The notes below the pieces were generated by a model, which saw only the letters and a list, made by a program, of their open reading frames with translations, did not search any database and was not told the origin of the DNA. Position numbers and translations under genes: made by a program. This document shows positions 25,903-34,401 of a stretch of 64,000 bases of DNA, piece by piece. Location: contig JAJZVO010000001.1 in the NCBI GenBank assembly GCA_021845665.1, positions 62,001 through 126,000 on the forward strand, read 5' to 3'. The stretch comes from Bacteroidota bacterium (GTDB lineage: Bacteria; Bacteroidota; Ignavibacteria; Kryptoniales; JAKASW01). Within the stretch, counting starts at the first letter, position 1; each line of letters opens with the position of its first letter.

Positions 25903-26319
25903 TCAATTAAACTTTCCTTTCAATCCACCGAGGCTAAGTCGCCCCGCACCAAGAAGGAAGATACTTATTCCGCCGAGGAAATAGAATGCATCCAACTCTA
26001 GAGCCCAGCCTCCCACCGGATTCAGCATGAAGAAATGCGAATGCGTCACGAGGACAAATGCCATGAACAGGTCGAAAGACAAAACCAGACCGGCAATTCT
26101 CGTATAGAGTCCGAATATGATGAAGATGGGCGCAATGACCTCTCCAACATAAGCGCCGTACATTATGAATGCAGGCAGGTGAATCGCAGCAAGCGGGCCT
26201 GCCATCCATGCTACGCCGTGGATGATTTTTGATACGCCATGAAACAGCAAAAGGCCGGCAACGGTCAACCGCAGGACTAATTTCCCGAGGTCTTCAGATA
26301 TACTTTTCGCAGCTTCCAT
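25903..26319 (-). CDS. DoxX-family membrane protein
   Basis: A 138-residue protein with four hydrophobic helices and family marks: LRLTVAGLLLFHGVSKI near residue 16, YVGEVIAPIFIIFGLYTR, and GGWALELDAFYFLGGISIFLLGAGRLSL. DoxX proteins are inner-membrane proteins linked to quinone or thiosulfate metabolism and oxidative stress; function here is open. GAGGAATAATC precedes the ATG. Confidence 0.9.
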   Translation of the reverse strand: MEAAKSISEDLGKLVLRLTVAGLLLFHGVSKIIHGVAWMAGPLAAIHLPAFIMYGAYVGEVIAPIFIIFGLYTRIAGLVLSFDLFMAFVLVTHSHFFMLNPVGGWALELDAFYFLGGISIFLLGAGRLSLGGLKGKFN

Positions 26320-26671
26320 GATTATTCCTCTTTTTTGTCTGTTTGCTATTCTCTGCCTTATCGTTCCAAGTATAAACCATTATAGAAGCAGCTTTGTTCC
26401 ATCTTCCCGGAATTACCTGTAAGGGACCTACCGCTCCTGCACCCGCGCCACGCGTCCGTCAGGCATAAGGTTAAGTGTTTGCATGCTCGGGTCACCGATG
26501 CGATATTTAATACAATGACTGTGTGCCCTTTCCCCGCGGGAGTTCATTTCGTGCAACGAAGACCGGCATCGGAGCATAGCCACAGGTACCAACCCCCAAA
26601 AGAGGCGCTTATGCTTCAATGACAAAAATCTTGAAGTCGTAATGTTTCCGCACAAAAAAACAGGAGGTCCA
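26320..26671. other. 352-base divergent intergenic region
   Basis: Between the starts of the DoxX gene and the prolyl oligopeptidase gene. A minus-strand frame near 26428-26530 (IGDPSMQTLNLMPDGRVARV) may be the end of a lost gene but lacks a 5' part. Promoters for both neighbours must be here; none is clear. Confidence 0.3.
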
Positions 26672-28852
26672 ATGATTACGCGCAGTACGAATCGAGACTT
26701 TCTTACGGCAGTACTCGGAACCTGCATCATTCTTGCCTTCATGACTTTACCAGGGATTTCAATGGCTCAACAACTAAAGTACCCCGACACGTTTCGGGAC
26801 ACGATCGTTAACGATTATTTCGGGACCAAAGTACCTGCCCCGTACCAATGGATGGAAGCCCAGAACAGCCCTAAGGTAGAAAAATGGGTAGAGGACGAAA
26901 ACGAAATCACTTTCGCGTACCTCGACAGGATTCCATACCGCAGTCTAATCCGGAAGAGAATTACGAAATTGTGGAACTACCCGAAGGTCGGTGTCCCGAG
27001 CGAACACGGCGGCATTCTCTTCTACAGCAAGAATACAGGTCTGCAAAATCAGAGCCCGGTATACATGGAGAAGATGGTCAAAGGGAGAGCCAAGCTGGTT
27101 CTCGATCCCAATAAGCTTTCCCCGAATGGCTCGATCGCCCTTTTGGAATACGACGCCTCGCCGAACGGCAAATACTTCTGTTACGGCCTTTCCGAGGGCG
27201 GTGCCGACTGGGAAGATTTTCACGTAAGGAACACCGCTTCCGGCAAAGATCTCACCGACACGGTGAAGTGGGTCAAGTTTTCAGGCATCGCATGGACAAA
27301 GGATAGCAAAGGATTCTTCTACTCACGCTTCCCCGAGCCCAAGAAGGGAGACGCACTAATGTCCGAAGCGGTGGGCCAGATGCTTTATTACCACAGGATC
27401 GGAACTCCGCAAAGTGAAGACAAACTCTTCTACAGCCTGAAAGATTATCCGGGATGGTACGTCGGCGGCAGCGTGACTGACGACGGTCATTACCTGTTCA
27501 TCATTCTCAACAAAGGAACCGAGTCACGTAACAAGGTCTATTCTGTCGATCTGAAAGATGCTAAACATCCCGATCTATCTTCGCCCGTCACGCCCCTTTT
27601 CGGAAAAGATAACGCCGAATACTACCCGATAGGTAACGTCGGCAAGACTATTTATCTCCAGACCACGCTGGACGCTCCGAACAGAAAAATCGTGTCGTTC
27701 AACATCGACGACCCTTCTCCGAAAAACTGGAAGACAATTGTCCCCGAAACTAAGAACGCCATCCAGAGTTCAATGCTCGCCGGCGGGCATATCGTTGTCA
27801 ACTACCTCGTGGATGCGAAGAGCGACATATCCATCTATTCGCTCGACGGCAAACACGAGAAGGAGCTGAAACTTCCGGGACTCGGGACTGTCGGCGAGAT
27901 GAACGGCAGGGAAAATTCACATTATATGTTTTACTCCTTCACTTCTTTTCTTTACCCGACCACCGTTTTCAAATACGATTTCAAAACGGGAAAGAGCTCA
28001 CCGTTTCACGCGCCACATGTCGACTTCAATCCGAAAGCCTTCGTCACAAAGCAGGTCTTCTACCACTCGCTGGACGGCACTGTAATCCCAATGTTCATCA
28101 CGATGAAAAAGGGGACTAAGCTAAACGGCGAAAACCCGACTCTCCTCTACGGCTATGGCGGCTTCGATATCAGCATTACGCCGTCGTTCAACCCCGTCAA
28201 CATCGTGTGGCTTGAGATGGGAGGCATTTACGCCGTTGCGAACATTCGAGGCGGCGGAGAATACGGTGAGGCCTGGCATCATGCAGGCATGCTTGGAAAG
28301 AAGCAAAATGTATTCAACGACTTCATAGCGGCAGCGGAATATCTCATAAAAGAGAAGTACACCTCCACGCCGAGGCTCGGTATCGAAGGCTACTCGAATG
28401 GCGGACTCCTTGTCGGCGCGTGCGAGACCGAACGTCCGGACCTCTTCGGTGCGGTCTACGCCGGCGCGGGCGTGATGGACATGCTGAGATACCAAAAGTT
28501 CTCCGCCGGCGTGGGCTGGGTACCCGAATATGGTTCTTCCGACGATTCGACGGCTTTTCAGTGGCTGATAAAGTATTCGCCGGTTCAGAACGTCAGACCC
28601 GGCACCTGCTACCCACCGACGATAGTCACCACCGCCGACCACGACGATCGCGTCGTACCCAGTCACTCTTACAAATTCACGGCGGCCATGCAGCACGACC
28701 AGGCATGCAGTAATCCGATATTGATCCGCGTGGAGACAAAGACGAGCCACAACTACATGCCGACTGACAAAAGGATAGCCCAGGCAGCAGATGTGCTATC
28801 CTTTATGGCGTACAATCTGCGCGTCAGAAAATTTCCTTCGTTGAGTAGGTGA
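26672..28852 (+). CDS. Secreted prolyl oligopeptidase (S9A family)
   Basis: 726 residues from the ATG at 26672, which has AGGAGG five bases upstream. A Sec signal peptide (helix FLTAVLGTCIILAFMTLPG, cleavage near SMAQQ) sends it to the periplasm. The N-terminus YPDTFRDTIVNDYFG...PYQWME is typical of prolyl endopeptidases. A seven-bladed propeller fills the middle. The alpha/beta hydrolase end has the nucleophile in GYSNGGLLVG (usually GGSNGG), the Asp in TADHDDRVVPSHSYKF, and the His in KTSHNYMPTDK, where GHG is usual. It cleaves short peptides after proline. Single transcription unit. Confidence 0.95.
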   Translation: MITRSTNRDFLTAVLGTCIILAFMTLPGISMAQQLKYPDTFRDTIVNDYFGTKVPAPYQWMEAQNSPKVEKWVEDENEITFAYLDRIPYRSLIRKRITKLWNYPKVGVPSEHGGILFYSKNTGLQNQSPVYMEKMVKGRAKLVLDPNKLSPNGSIALLEYDASPNGKYFCYGLSEGGADWEDFHVRNTASGKDLTDTVKWVKFSGIAWTKDSKGFFYSRFPEPKKGDALMSEAVGQMLYYHRIGTPQSEDKLFYSLKDYPGWYVGGSVTDDGHYLFIILNKGTESRNKVYSVDLKDAKHPDLSSPVTPLFGKDNAEYYPIGNVGKTIYLQTTLDAPNRKIVSFNIDDPSPKNWKTIVPETKNAIQSSMLAGGHIVVNYLVDAKSDISIYSLDGKHEKELKLPGLGTVGEMNGRENSHYMFYSFTSFLYPTTVFKYDFKTGKSSPFHAPHVDFNPKAFVTKQVFYHSLDGTVIPMFITMKKGTKLNGENPTLLYGYGGFDISITPSFNPVNIVWLEMGGIYAVANIRGGGEYGEAWHHAGMLGKKQNVFNDFIAAAEYLIKEKYTSTPRLGIEGYSNGGLLVGACETERPDLFGAVYAGAGVMDMLRYQKFSAGVGWVPEYGSSDDSTAFQWLIKYSPVQNVRPGTCYPPTIVTTADHDDRVVPSHSYKFTAAMQHDQACSNPILIRVETKTSHNYMPTDKRIAQAADVLSFMAYNLRVRKFPSLSR

Positions 28853-28904
28853 AGTGCTTTTCGGTGAGTATCCCGATGGAAAACAAATATTAGACATAGC
28901 GACA

Positions 28905-28975
28905 GGGAAAATCAGAGAACTCCGCAGAGATTGATCCCTCTGTGCATCTCAGTGCACCTCTGCGGAACTCTGCGC
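28905..28975. repeat. CTCTGCGGAACTCTGCG / GCAGAG-type dispersed repeat
   Basis: CAGAGAACTCCGCAGAG at the left and CTCTGCGGAACTCTGCG at the right are near-complementary, so the region can fold. The words are kin to ACACAGAGA at 31770. It follows the peptidase stop and could serve as its transcript end. Confidence 0.45.
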
Positions 28976-29034
28976 CATTGTTCTTCCGCCAGTGAAGGAT
29001 GATGCACGGAGTCCGACAACTGCCGCCGCCCTCC

Positions 29035-29244
29035 TTAATACTCACCGACACCCCTGATCACGTCGGATCTGATCCATCCTGCGTTCGCGAAAAGGATGAG
29101 CATCACCTGTAATCCCAATTGAACGAAAGCCTGTAGATCTCGGACTGCGCTCAGGAAGAAGATTAACCTCGTACCGCGTAGTCCCGCGGTCAATGTAGGA
29201 GCGCTGGCCTTGAAGGCTCTTTCTCTATGGAATCGGAACCATAT
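29035..29244 (-). pseudogene. Headless C-terminal fragment, possibly of a membrane protein
   Basis: A 69-codon frame between stops, with no ATG. It carries GTRLIFFLSAVRDLQAFVQL, then GLQVMLILFANAGWIRSDVI and an ending RGVGEY. One amphipathic or membrane helix is suggested. With no start or ribosome site it is best read as the 3' end of a lost gene. Family not recognised. The rest of 28853-29352 shows no gene. Confidence 0.3.
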
Positions 29245-29352
29245 CTATTTCTTTCCGGTTAATATTTTTATTGGTTCGGAGCGGTCGCACGTTTTGAAAG
29301 TACAAACGGATTATAGTTCAGATGAGATATAAATCTATGGGAAGGGTTGCAC

Positions 29353-30672
29353 ATGTCTTTTTCTTCAAAAAGCCACCGAACCAGGTCTGGGAGTCTCCTT
29401 TTGTTTTCAATTGCTATGGCGCTTTGCGCCGTCGTTCCGGCAATCGCCGAAGCGAAACATGACGGCAACGGCATCCGGTTGAAATTTCATTTCCAGCAAA
29501 CCTTAATAGACCAGGCAAACAACAACTTTCGCTCCCCGTACGCCGGCAAAAACAGCTTCCTTTCTAAAGAGCCGCCGGCAATGTCTTTGCTGTCGAACTT
29601 CAAATTCAACTTGTCTCTCCCGGACCAATTCAGTGTGTATTTCAACCCCGACCTGGCCGGAGGAAAGGCACTGAGCAACACGCTTGGCCTGGCGGCTTTC
29701 CCAAATGGCGACATCTATCGCGTTGCTGCGCCGACGCCGGTATTCTCATCCGGTGAAATCTATCTTAAGAAAACCTTCAGCCTGAGCGGCACTCCTTACT
29801 CTACGAACGGGACTAGGCTCTCCATAATAGCAGGCAAATTCTGTCTCGCTGATTTCTTCGACAGGAACGAATACAGCAACGATCCGAACACCCAGTTCAT
29901 GAATTGGGCGCTGATGAACAACGGTGCCTGGGATTATGCTGCGGACACTCGTGGTTACATTCCCGGATTTGTGGCGGAGTATCTAAGCCCTATTTTCACG
30001 CTCCGCTTTGCCGCGACGATGCAAACAAGCTCGGCGAATGGTCCTCGCTTCGATCCCAACATCGCGAAGGCTCATAGCTTCAACCTTCAGGGCGGATATG
30101 CTTACAGTCTCGAAGGCCTCCCCGGAAAGGTCAGGCTGCTACTCTACTACAACACCGGACATTTCGGAAATTATGCACAGGCTACGAACGACCCTCAGTA
30201 CCATCATAACATAGCTCTCACCAGACAATATGGGAGAACCAAAGTCGGTTTGGGGGTAAACATCCAACAGAGCCTTTGCAGGAACGCAGGATTATTTGCC
30301 AGGATCGGATGGAACGACGGACAAAATGAGTCCTGGTCTTACACCGAAATCGACCGCACAGTCTCTGTCGGCATTCTCACGAAGCCGCATCTTTTCGGAC
30401 GAAGACACGATACGTTCGGAATAGGCGCGGCAGTCGACGGCATATCGAAGGCCCACAGGGATTACCTTGCCAGCGGTGGATATGGATTTATAATCGGAGA
30501 CGGAAAGCTGCCTCAGTATGGACCGGAGGAGCTGCTCGAGACATTTTACAAGTTCCAGTTCAATAAGATGCTCGCACTGAGCGCGGATTACCAGTACATC
30601 GTAAACCCTGCATACAACCCGCAGCGCGGACCGGTGAATGTATTCGGCCTGAGAGCGCACGTTTCACTTTGA
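29353..30672 (+). CDS. OprB-family carbohydrate-selective porin
   Basis: 439 residues from the ATG at 29353 (a TTG two codons earlier is less likely; GGAAGGG precedes both). A signal peptide ends near AIAEAKHDG. The body is a 16-strand-type outer-membrane barrel with OprB marks: FDRNEYSNDPNTQFMNWALM, NGAWDYAADTRGYIPG, and near the end ADYQYIVNPAYNPQRGPVNV followed by FGLRAHVSL with the C-terminal strand. It would let sugars or other small solutes cross the outer membrane. No sugar ABC transporter adjoins it. Confidence 0.93.
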   Translation: MSFSSKSHRTRSGSLLLFSIAMALCAVVPAIAEAKHDGNGIRLKFHFQQTLIDQANNNFRSPYAGKNSFLSKEPPAMSLLSNFKFNLSLPDQFSVYFNPDLAGGKALSNTLGLAAFPNGDIYRVAAPTPVFSSGEIYLKKTFSLSGTPYSTNGTRLSIIAGKFCLADFFDRNEYSNDPNTQFMNWALMNNGAWDYAADTRGYIPGFVAEYLSPIFTLRFAATMQTSSANGPRFDPNIAKAHSFNLQGGYAYSLEGLPGKVRLLLYYNTGHFGNYAQATNDPQYHHNIALTRQYGRTKVGLGVNIQQSLCRNAGLFARIGWNDGQNESWSYTEIDRTVSVGILTKPHLFGRRHDTFGIGAAVDGISKAHRDYLASGGYGFIIGDGKLPQYGPEELLETFYKFQFNKMLALSADYQYIVNPAYNPQRGPVNVFGLRAHVSL

Positions 30673-30693
30673 ACTAACCGGAACCGGTTATTG

Positions 30694-30750
30694 ATGATGG
30701 ACGGCGGATTACGCGGGCCGGACGGATTCACGCCGGTCACGGTCCATCAT
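30694..30750. terminator. Long hairpin between convergent oprB-like and dsbA-like genes
   Basis: Arms ATGATGGAC (30694-30702) and GTCCATCAT (30742-30750), with a G+C-rich loop that can pair further. A second small palindrome AACCGG-AA-CCGGTT lies just left of it. The position between two converging genes suits a two-way terminator, but U-tracts are poor. Confidence 0.4.
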
Positions 30751-30882
30751 TGTGAATCGTGCGGTATCCAGTGAAATCTTTTGCGAGCTTGTCCCGATAC
30801 TGGATTCGACCCTCCGAGGACAGCCGCTTCTGAACAAGCTGACGCACGGAGCGACCCATCGAATAGCTACTTCCGGCACACC

Positions 30883-31518
30883 TCACTCGCCCGCGGATAC
30901 CTTCTGAAGCGTTTCGAGAAACAGGTGCGTCGGCTGCGCACCGGAAATCGCGTATCTCCTGTCGAACACGAAGAACGGGACGGCATTTATTCCAAGCGAT
31001 TCCGCTTCCTGGATGTCCCCTCGTACGGCATCGGCATAATCCGTTGACTCGACCATCCTCCTGGCTTCGTCACGGTCCAGTCCGATTTCGCCAATTAACT
31101 CGACCAGCGTTTCCAAATCGCCGAGGTCCTTTCCTTCTGTGAAATAAGCGGCGAAAAATCTCTCTTCGGCTTTCTCCTGCAAACCGTGTGTCGCAGCAAG
31201 ATGGATCATCCTGTGCGCGTCGAAGGTATTCGCCGGAATCACTCTCTCGAAGCGGTAATCCAGTCCGACCTTCTTTGCGTTCTCAACGAGGTTCCTATTC
31301 ACATTCAGAGCCCACTCGCGGTCCTGGCCATACTTTTCCGCGACATGATCGTAAATGTCCTTTCCCTCTTCCCTCTTTGCCGATGGATCGAGCTGAAAGC
31401 TGTGCCAGAGTATCTCGACGTCATCCCTGGGCGAAAACTGTTCTAATGCATTCTCGAGTTTTCTTTTTCCGATGTAACAGAACGGACAAACTACGTCCGA
31501 CCAAATTTCTATTTTCAT
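30883..31518 (-). CDS. DsbA-family oxidoreductase, FrnE type
   Basis: 211 residues from the ATG at 31518 (MKIEIWSDVVCPFCYIGKRK). The CPFC redox motif is at residues 11-14. Helical insert sequence (HSFQLDPSAKREEGKDIYDH), NTFDAHRMIHLA and the cis-Pro loop INAVPFFVFDRRYAISGAQP are the standard FrnE/2-hydroxychromene isomerase-like order. No signal peptide, so it acts in the cytoplasm as a thiol oxidoreductase, often in stress response. Convergent with the porin gene. Confidence 0.93.
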   Translation of the reverse strand: MKIEIWSDVVCPFCYIGKRKLENALEQFSPRDDVEILWHSFQLDPSAKREEGKDIYDHVAEKYGQDREWALNVNRNLVENAKKVGLDYRFERVIPANTFDAHRMIHLAATHGLQEKAEERFFAAYFTEGKDLGDLETLVELIGEIGLDRDEARRMVESTDYADAVRGDIQEAESLGINAVPFFVFDRRYAISGAQPTHLFLETLQKVSAGE

Positions 31519-31739
31519 TTCGACATTTCCCTTTCTCGTAGAATCAGCACTCAGATAAAACGGACCGGCTGGATTTGCATAGACAGAAATCAGCCGTTTC
31601 ATTCTGCGGTCCATTTCATAATGTGCGACCGGATATTCCCTTTAAAAATACAAACAATCAGGCGCCGATAGAAATTCATGCTAAAAATCTTATAAGGTCT
31701 TGCGCCCAAGGCGGCCCCGATCGTGACATCTCAAATGAA

Positions 31740-31832
31740 TATGGAAATACCTTTTCCGTGTCTCTCTTTTCTTCCTCTGTTTCTCTGTGGAACTCCTTCT
31801 TTTCTCTGTGTATCTCTGTGTAATTTCATAGC
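31740..31832. repeat. ACACAGAGA-type dispersed repeat
   Basis: Plus strand shows TCTCTGTGTATCTCTGTGTAA and CTGTTTCTCTGTGGAACTCC beside T-rich sequence (the first is 21 bases long in full; key word CTCTGTG repeated four times). Not coding; translations of it give basic, low-complexity peptides. It belongs with 28905-28975. Confidence 0.5.
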
Positions 31833-31965
31833 CCCTGTCCGAAGTCAGCCGCGACTTGGCTTCTCGCGTATTACAGTCCAATGAATCCCGTGGATCTATA
31901 CGAACTTCCGGGAATTGAATCGCGAGAAGAAGGAACACTAGAGCCGCGGCCGAAAAGTCCAACCA

Positions 31966-32072
31966 CGAGAGCACGAAGATTTTTCACGAAGGACACGAAG
32001 GGATCTATTCATTTATCGCTCTTTCTTTGTGCTCCTTGCGCCAGTTCTTCGTGACCTTTGTGGTTAAATAGT
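31966..32072. repeat. CACGAAG / CTTCGTG word-pair repeat
   Basis: GAGCACGAAGA, CACGAAGGACACGAAGG on the left and CTTTGTGCTCC, TTCTTCGTGACCTTTGTGG on the right are roughly complementary and could fold into a long imperfect hairpin of about 90 bases. This style of repeat is found in the gaps of many environmental genomes. No gene is present. Confidence 0.45.
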
Positions 32073-32253
32073 TTTGCGGCGGGTTTTCGGCCACGTCCCT
32101 GGAACGACGGCGCGTACGATTGGTGTGATTCTCACGCATGGTTGTCATTTCCGTTTTGTCGGGGCGGAGCATACGATGCTGTACTGTCCCCATTCCCGTA
32201 GATACCTCGAATTTGTGCCACATTCGGCGGTTCACTCCCTTGAATAGAGATTC

Positions 32254-32380
32254 TAATCTCTCGTAATGCACTTTTGCTCTCTCGTAATGACAATTCACGG
32301 TCTTGTAATGGCCGCTCATCAGGCTACAATGGCTGGTGAACTCTTTGCAATGCGCATTCGCCGACTCGTATTGGCAGCCG
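32254..32380. repeat. Degenerate 21-base tandem repeat (about six units)
   Basis: Six consecutive units of 21 bases share the core TCGTAATG: TCTCGTAATGCAC, TCTCGTAATGACA, TCTTGTAATGGCC, GGCTACAATGGCT, CTTTGCAATGCGC, ACTCGTATTGGCA, each followed by a variable remainder. In a minus-strand frame (32005-32478) this gives a seven-residue repeat of the form HYERAKV. The frame has no ribosome site, so I take it as a DNA repeat rather than a gene. 31519-32588 otherwise holds no gene. Confidence 0.6.
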
Positions 32381-32588
32381 CGCAATTCCGTCTCACCTTG
32401 AAATCGGTATGGAAATGACGGTCGGCCGGCCAAGGTGAGCCACAATTGTGAAGGTACGGCAGTCTCACATGGAAGCACTGCTCAGCTTTTGACATTTCAC
32501 TTACCTGACAACACTTCGGGAGAGCCAGATGCCGGCTCGAGCCCGCCGTGGGACTCCATGGAATTGTGAAACCTCTGCTTGTGAATCG

Positions 32589-33578
32589 CTAATCCGGTCG
32601 AACGATATCCCAGTAGACGGTATAATGTTGATGGCTTATTTCATATAGAGGCTTCAGTTCCAAGTCATTCGGCCGCCCGACGCCGACCGTTTTGAAATAG
32701 AGCGGGTGACCCGCAACAGGTTTCAGCCACTCGTTAACTGGCTTACCCTCGATGGCAAGACTTGGTACACTCACATCGGGCATGTCGAAGAACTGGCTAT
32801 TGTCTTTTGCATACGGAAGTGGAACGTGACCTCCCAGCTCGCCGGCCAGGACTATCGTACCGTACATGATAGCGACTTTGTCGCTGTCGTTCGCCATCGG
32901 AAAGACACGGAGCCGCATCGGGAGATGCACTGTGATCTTATCGCCGCTGTGCCATTCAAGCGACACACGAAAGCAGCTCCCGGGCTCCCCTGTATCGGCT
33001 AACTTTCTGCCGTTGACTTCAATCGAAAATCCGGCTCCCGCCCACCACGGGTGGCGTATCTCCAACGTCAGCTTTTGGTTGTGGTCCATCTTCAGGTGAA
33101 GCGAAGTCTCCTGCGTATCGGGAAAACGAGTCTCCTGGCATTGTTTAAGCCTATCCACGATGTAATCGACTCTCTCTTTCAGTTTCGGGTTGCCCGTGGA
33201 AGCAAACATCATCGAAGCTGCGGAAAGATAGTGACCAAGGATCGCGCCGGAAAGATGTGTCGATTCCCATCCGCCGTACTGCGGAGCTTTGGGTTTAAGC
33301 CCGGCGGTCTTGTAATACGACGCGAGAAGACGATCCGGATCGAGTTCAAGCAGATAGCGCTCATCCATTTCCTGCGCGTGCCTGAATGGTCCGGGGAGAA
33401 GTCGCACGTCGCTAAGATTGAAGACTTCTATTTTCTTCCGCTCGTCGCGGGATTGAGCACGAGCGGGAGAAAGGAATACAAACGACAACAGAATGAGGAA
33501 TCCGACTGCCAGGAGCGAGTTGACGCCCGAATAATCTCCCAGACGGTCTGATATCGTGTTTGAAAGAGTCGGCTTCAT
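32589..33578 (-). pseudogene. GH127 (DUF1680) beta-L-arabinofuranosidase-like gene with its centre deleted in frame
   Basis: 329 residues with an intact frame. There is an uncleaved signal-type helix and AQSRDERK, then the family N-terminus (LSDVRLLPGPFRHAQEMDER, LAGLKPKAP-type YKTAGLKPKAPQYGGWES, HLSGAILGHYLSAAS, VDYIVDRLKQCQ). It then jumps straight to the family C-terminal beta domain (ETRFPDTQETSLHLK, LEIRHPWWAG, GGHVPLPYAK). GH127 proteins run to about 650-790 residues. The missing 350 or so carry the catalytic Glu and the Zn-binding Cys site. The join falls where both sides read CAGGA, which suggests deletion through short homology. Inactive as a glycosidase, though it could still be made. 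Confidence 0.75.
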
Positions 33579-33857
33579 AATCCGGAGGCCTCCCTTGATT
33601 TCTCAGATAATTTACCCGCTGGCTGCGGTTTTGGTTAAGAACGTCGACTCAGTATATAAGGTAAGTCAAGTAGAAATCGCGAAAGCAAGTCGCCAATTCG
33701 GGCAGATCAGCCGGATAAGGAGACGAATTCTCGAAGCCGCACCATTACACTTAGCGACAATTGAGCTGTCACAATCCCCCTGCCCTTTTCCCTCGGCCCA
33801 TCGGTCGACGGTTGACTTCCCTTTCGTTTGCCGGTAAATTGCCAGTGAGAGGAAAGG

Positions 33858-34265
33858 ATGGAAAAGACAAAGATGGGCATGTTCAAAGTCAAGGCGCGGG
33901 TCGCAAATCCGACCGACCCGAAGAGGTACTTCGAGGAAGACTTCTGGGTCGATACGGGGGCGCTGCACAGCTTTGTTCCCGAAGACCGCTTGCAGGCCAT
34001 AGGAATAGAGCCGCTGCATACAAGGGAGCTGATTCTGGCCGATGGGCGTCGTGAGCGTCGCATCATCGGGGCCGCATCGTTCACCGTACCCGAATTAAAA
34101 GAAACACTCCCCTGTTTGGTTATTTTTGGTCCGAAGGACTCCTTATGTTTGCTTGGTGCTACAACCCTTGAAAACTTTGGCGTGGAAGCGGACCCTGCAA
34201 CCGGCAAACTCAAGCCAATAGCCGCTATTGTCGGGGGCTTTATAGCCTCACGTCCTGGTGAATGA
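33858..34265 (+). CDS. Retropepsin-like aspartic protease family protein, copy 1
   Basis: 135 residues, ATG at 33858 after GAGGAAAGG. The single DTG motif is in FWVDTGALHSFVPEDRL, followed by the family pattern ELILADGRRERRIIGAA and LLGATTLENFGVEADPATGKL. This is a clan AA, single-domain fold that would act as a homodimer. Other members of this bacterial group are of unknown role. It points against the permease operon, sits at its far end, and is about 65% alike by eye to the copy at 45327. The upstream regions share CCCTCGGCCC and GTTGACTTCCC, so promoter and gene were copied together. Confidence 0.75.
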   Translation: MEKTKMGMFKVKARVANPTDPKRYFEEDFWVDTGALHSFVPEDRLQAIGIEPLHTRELILADGRRERRIIGAASFTVPELKETLPCLVIFGPKDSLCLLGATTLENFGVEADPATGKLKPIAAIVGGFIASRPGE

Positions 34266-34401
34266 GCCGCTGAACCATTTAAACCGCGAAACCAGCGAGA
34301 CATTTGAACGCGGTGAGGACCTCCGGCTATTTGATCCATACGTTTCTTCATTCGTACCTCAGAGGATCGATCCACCCTTGGCAGATCTCCGCACTTCGCT
34401 G
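34266..34401. repeat. Junction after P1: extra copy of a permease stop region
   Basis: At 34348-34370 the minus strand reads IDPLRYE and a stop, a second copy of the permease 3' end just beyond the true end of P1 (EALRYE, stop at 34402). CGCACTTCGCTG separates the two. No terminator is seen. Confidence 0.5.

Noticed and set aside
26428-26530. Minus-strand frame ending LNLMPDGRVARVQER
   Set aside because: Could be the tail of a lost gene, but too short and without a family match to list as a gene.
27991-28750. Long minus-strand frame opposite the prolyl oligopeptidase (28121-28750)
   Set aside because: Antisense shadow of a clearly real gene with full catalytic motifs.
31690-31974. 94-codon minus-strand frame (basic, Arg/Glu-rich)
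   Set aside because: It is a translation of the ACACAGAGA-type repeat.
32254-32380. Possible CRISPR array
   Set aside because: Units are 21 bases with no fixed repeat/spacer split, strong decay between units, and no cas genes.
32005-32478. 157-codon minus-strand frame across the 21-base repeat
   Set aside because: No ribosome site, composition follows the DNA repeat, ends inside the CACGAAG-type repeat; better seen as non-coding.
33707-34375. Minus-strand frame opposite protease copy 1
   Set aside because: Shadow of the DTG-containing gene; the equivalent frame opposite copy 2 is also a shadow.
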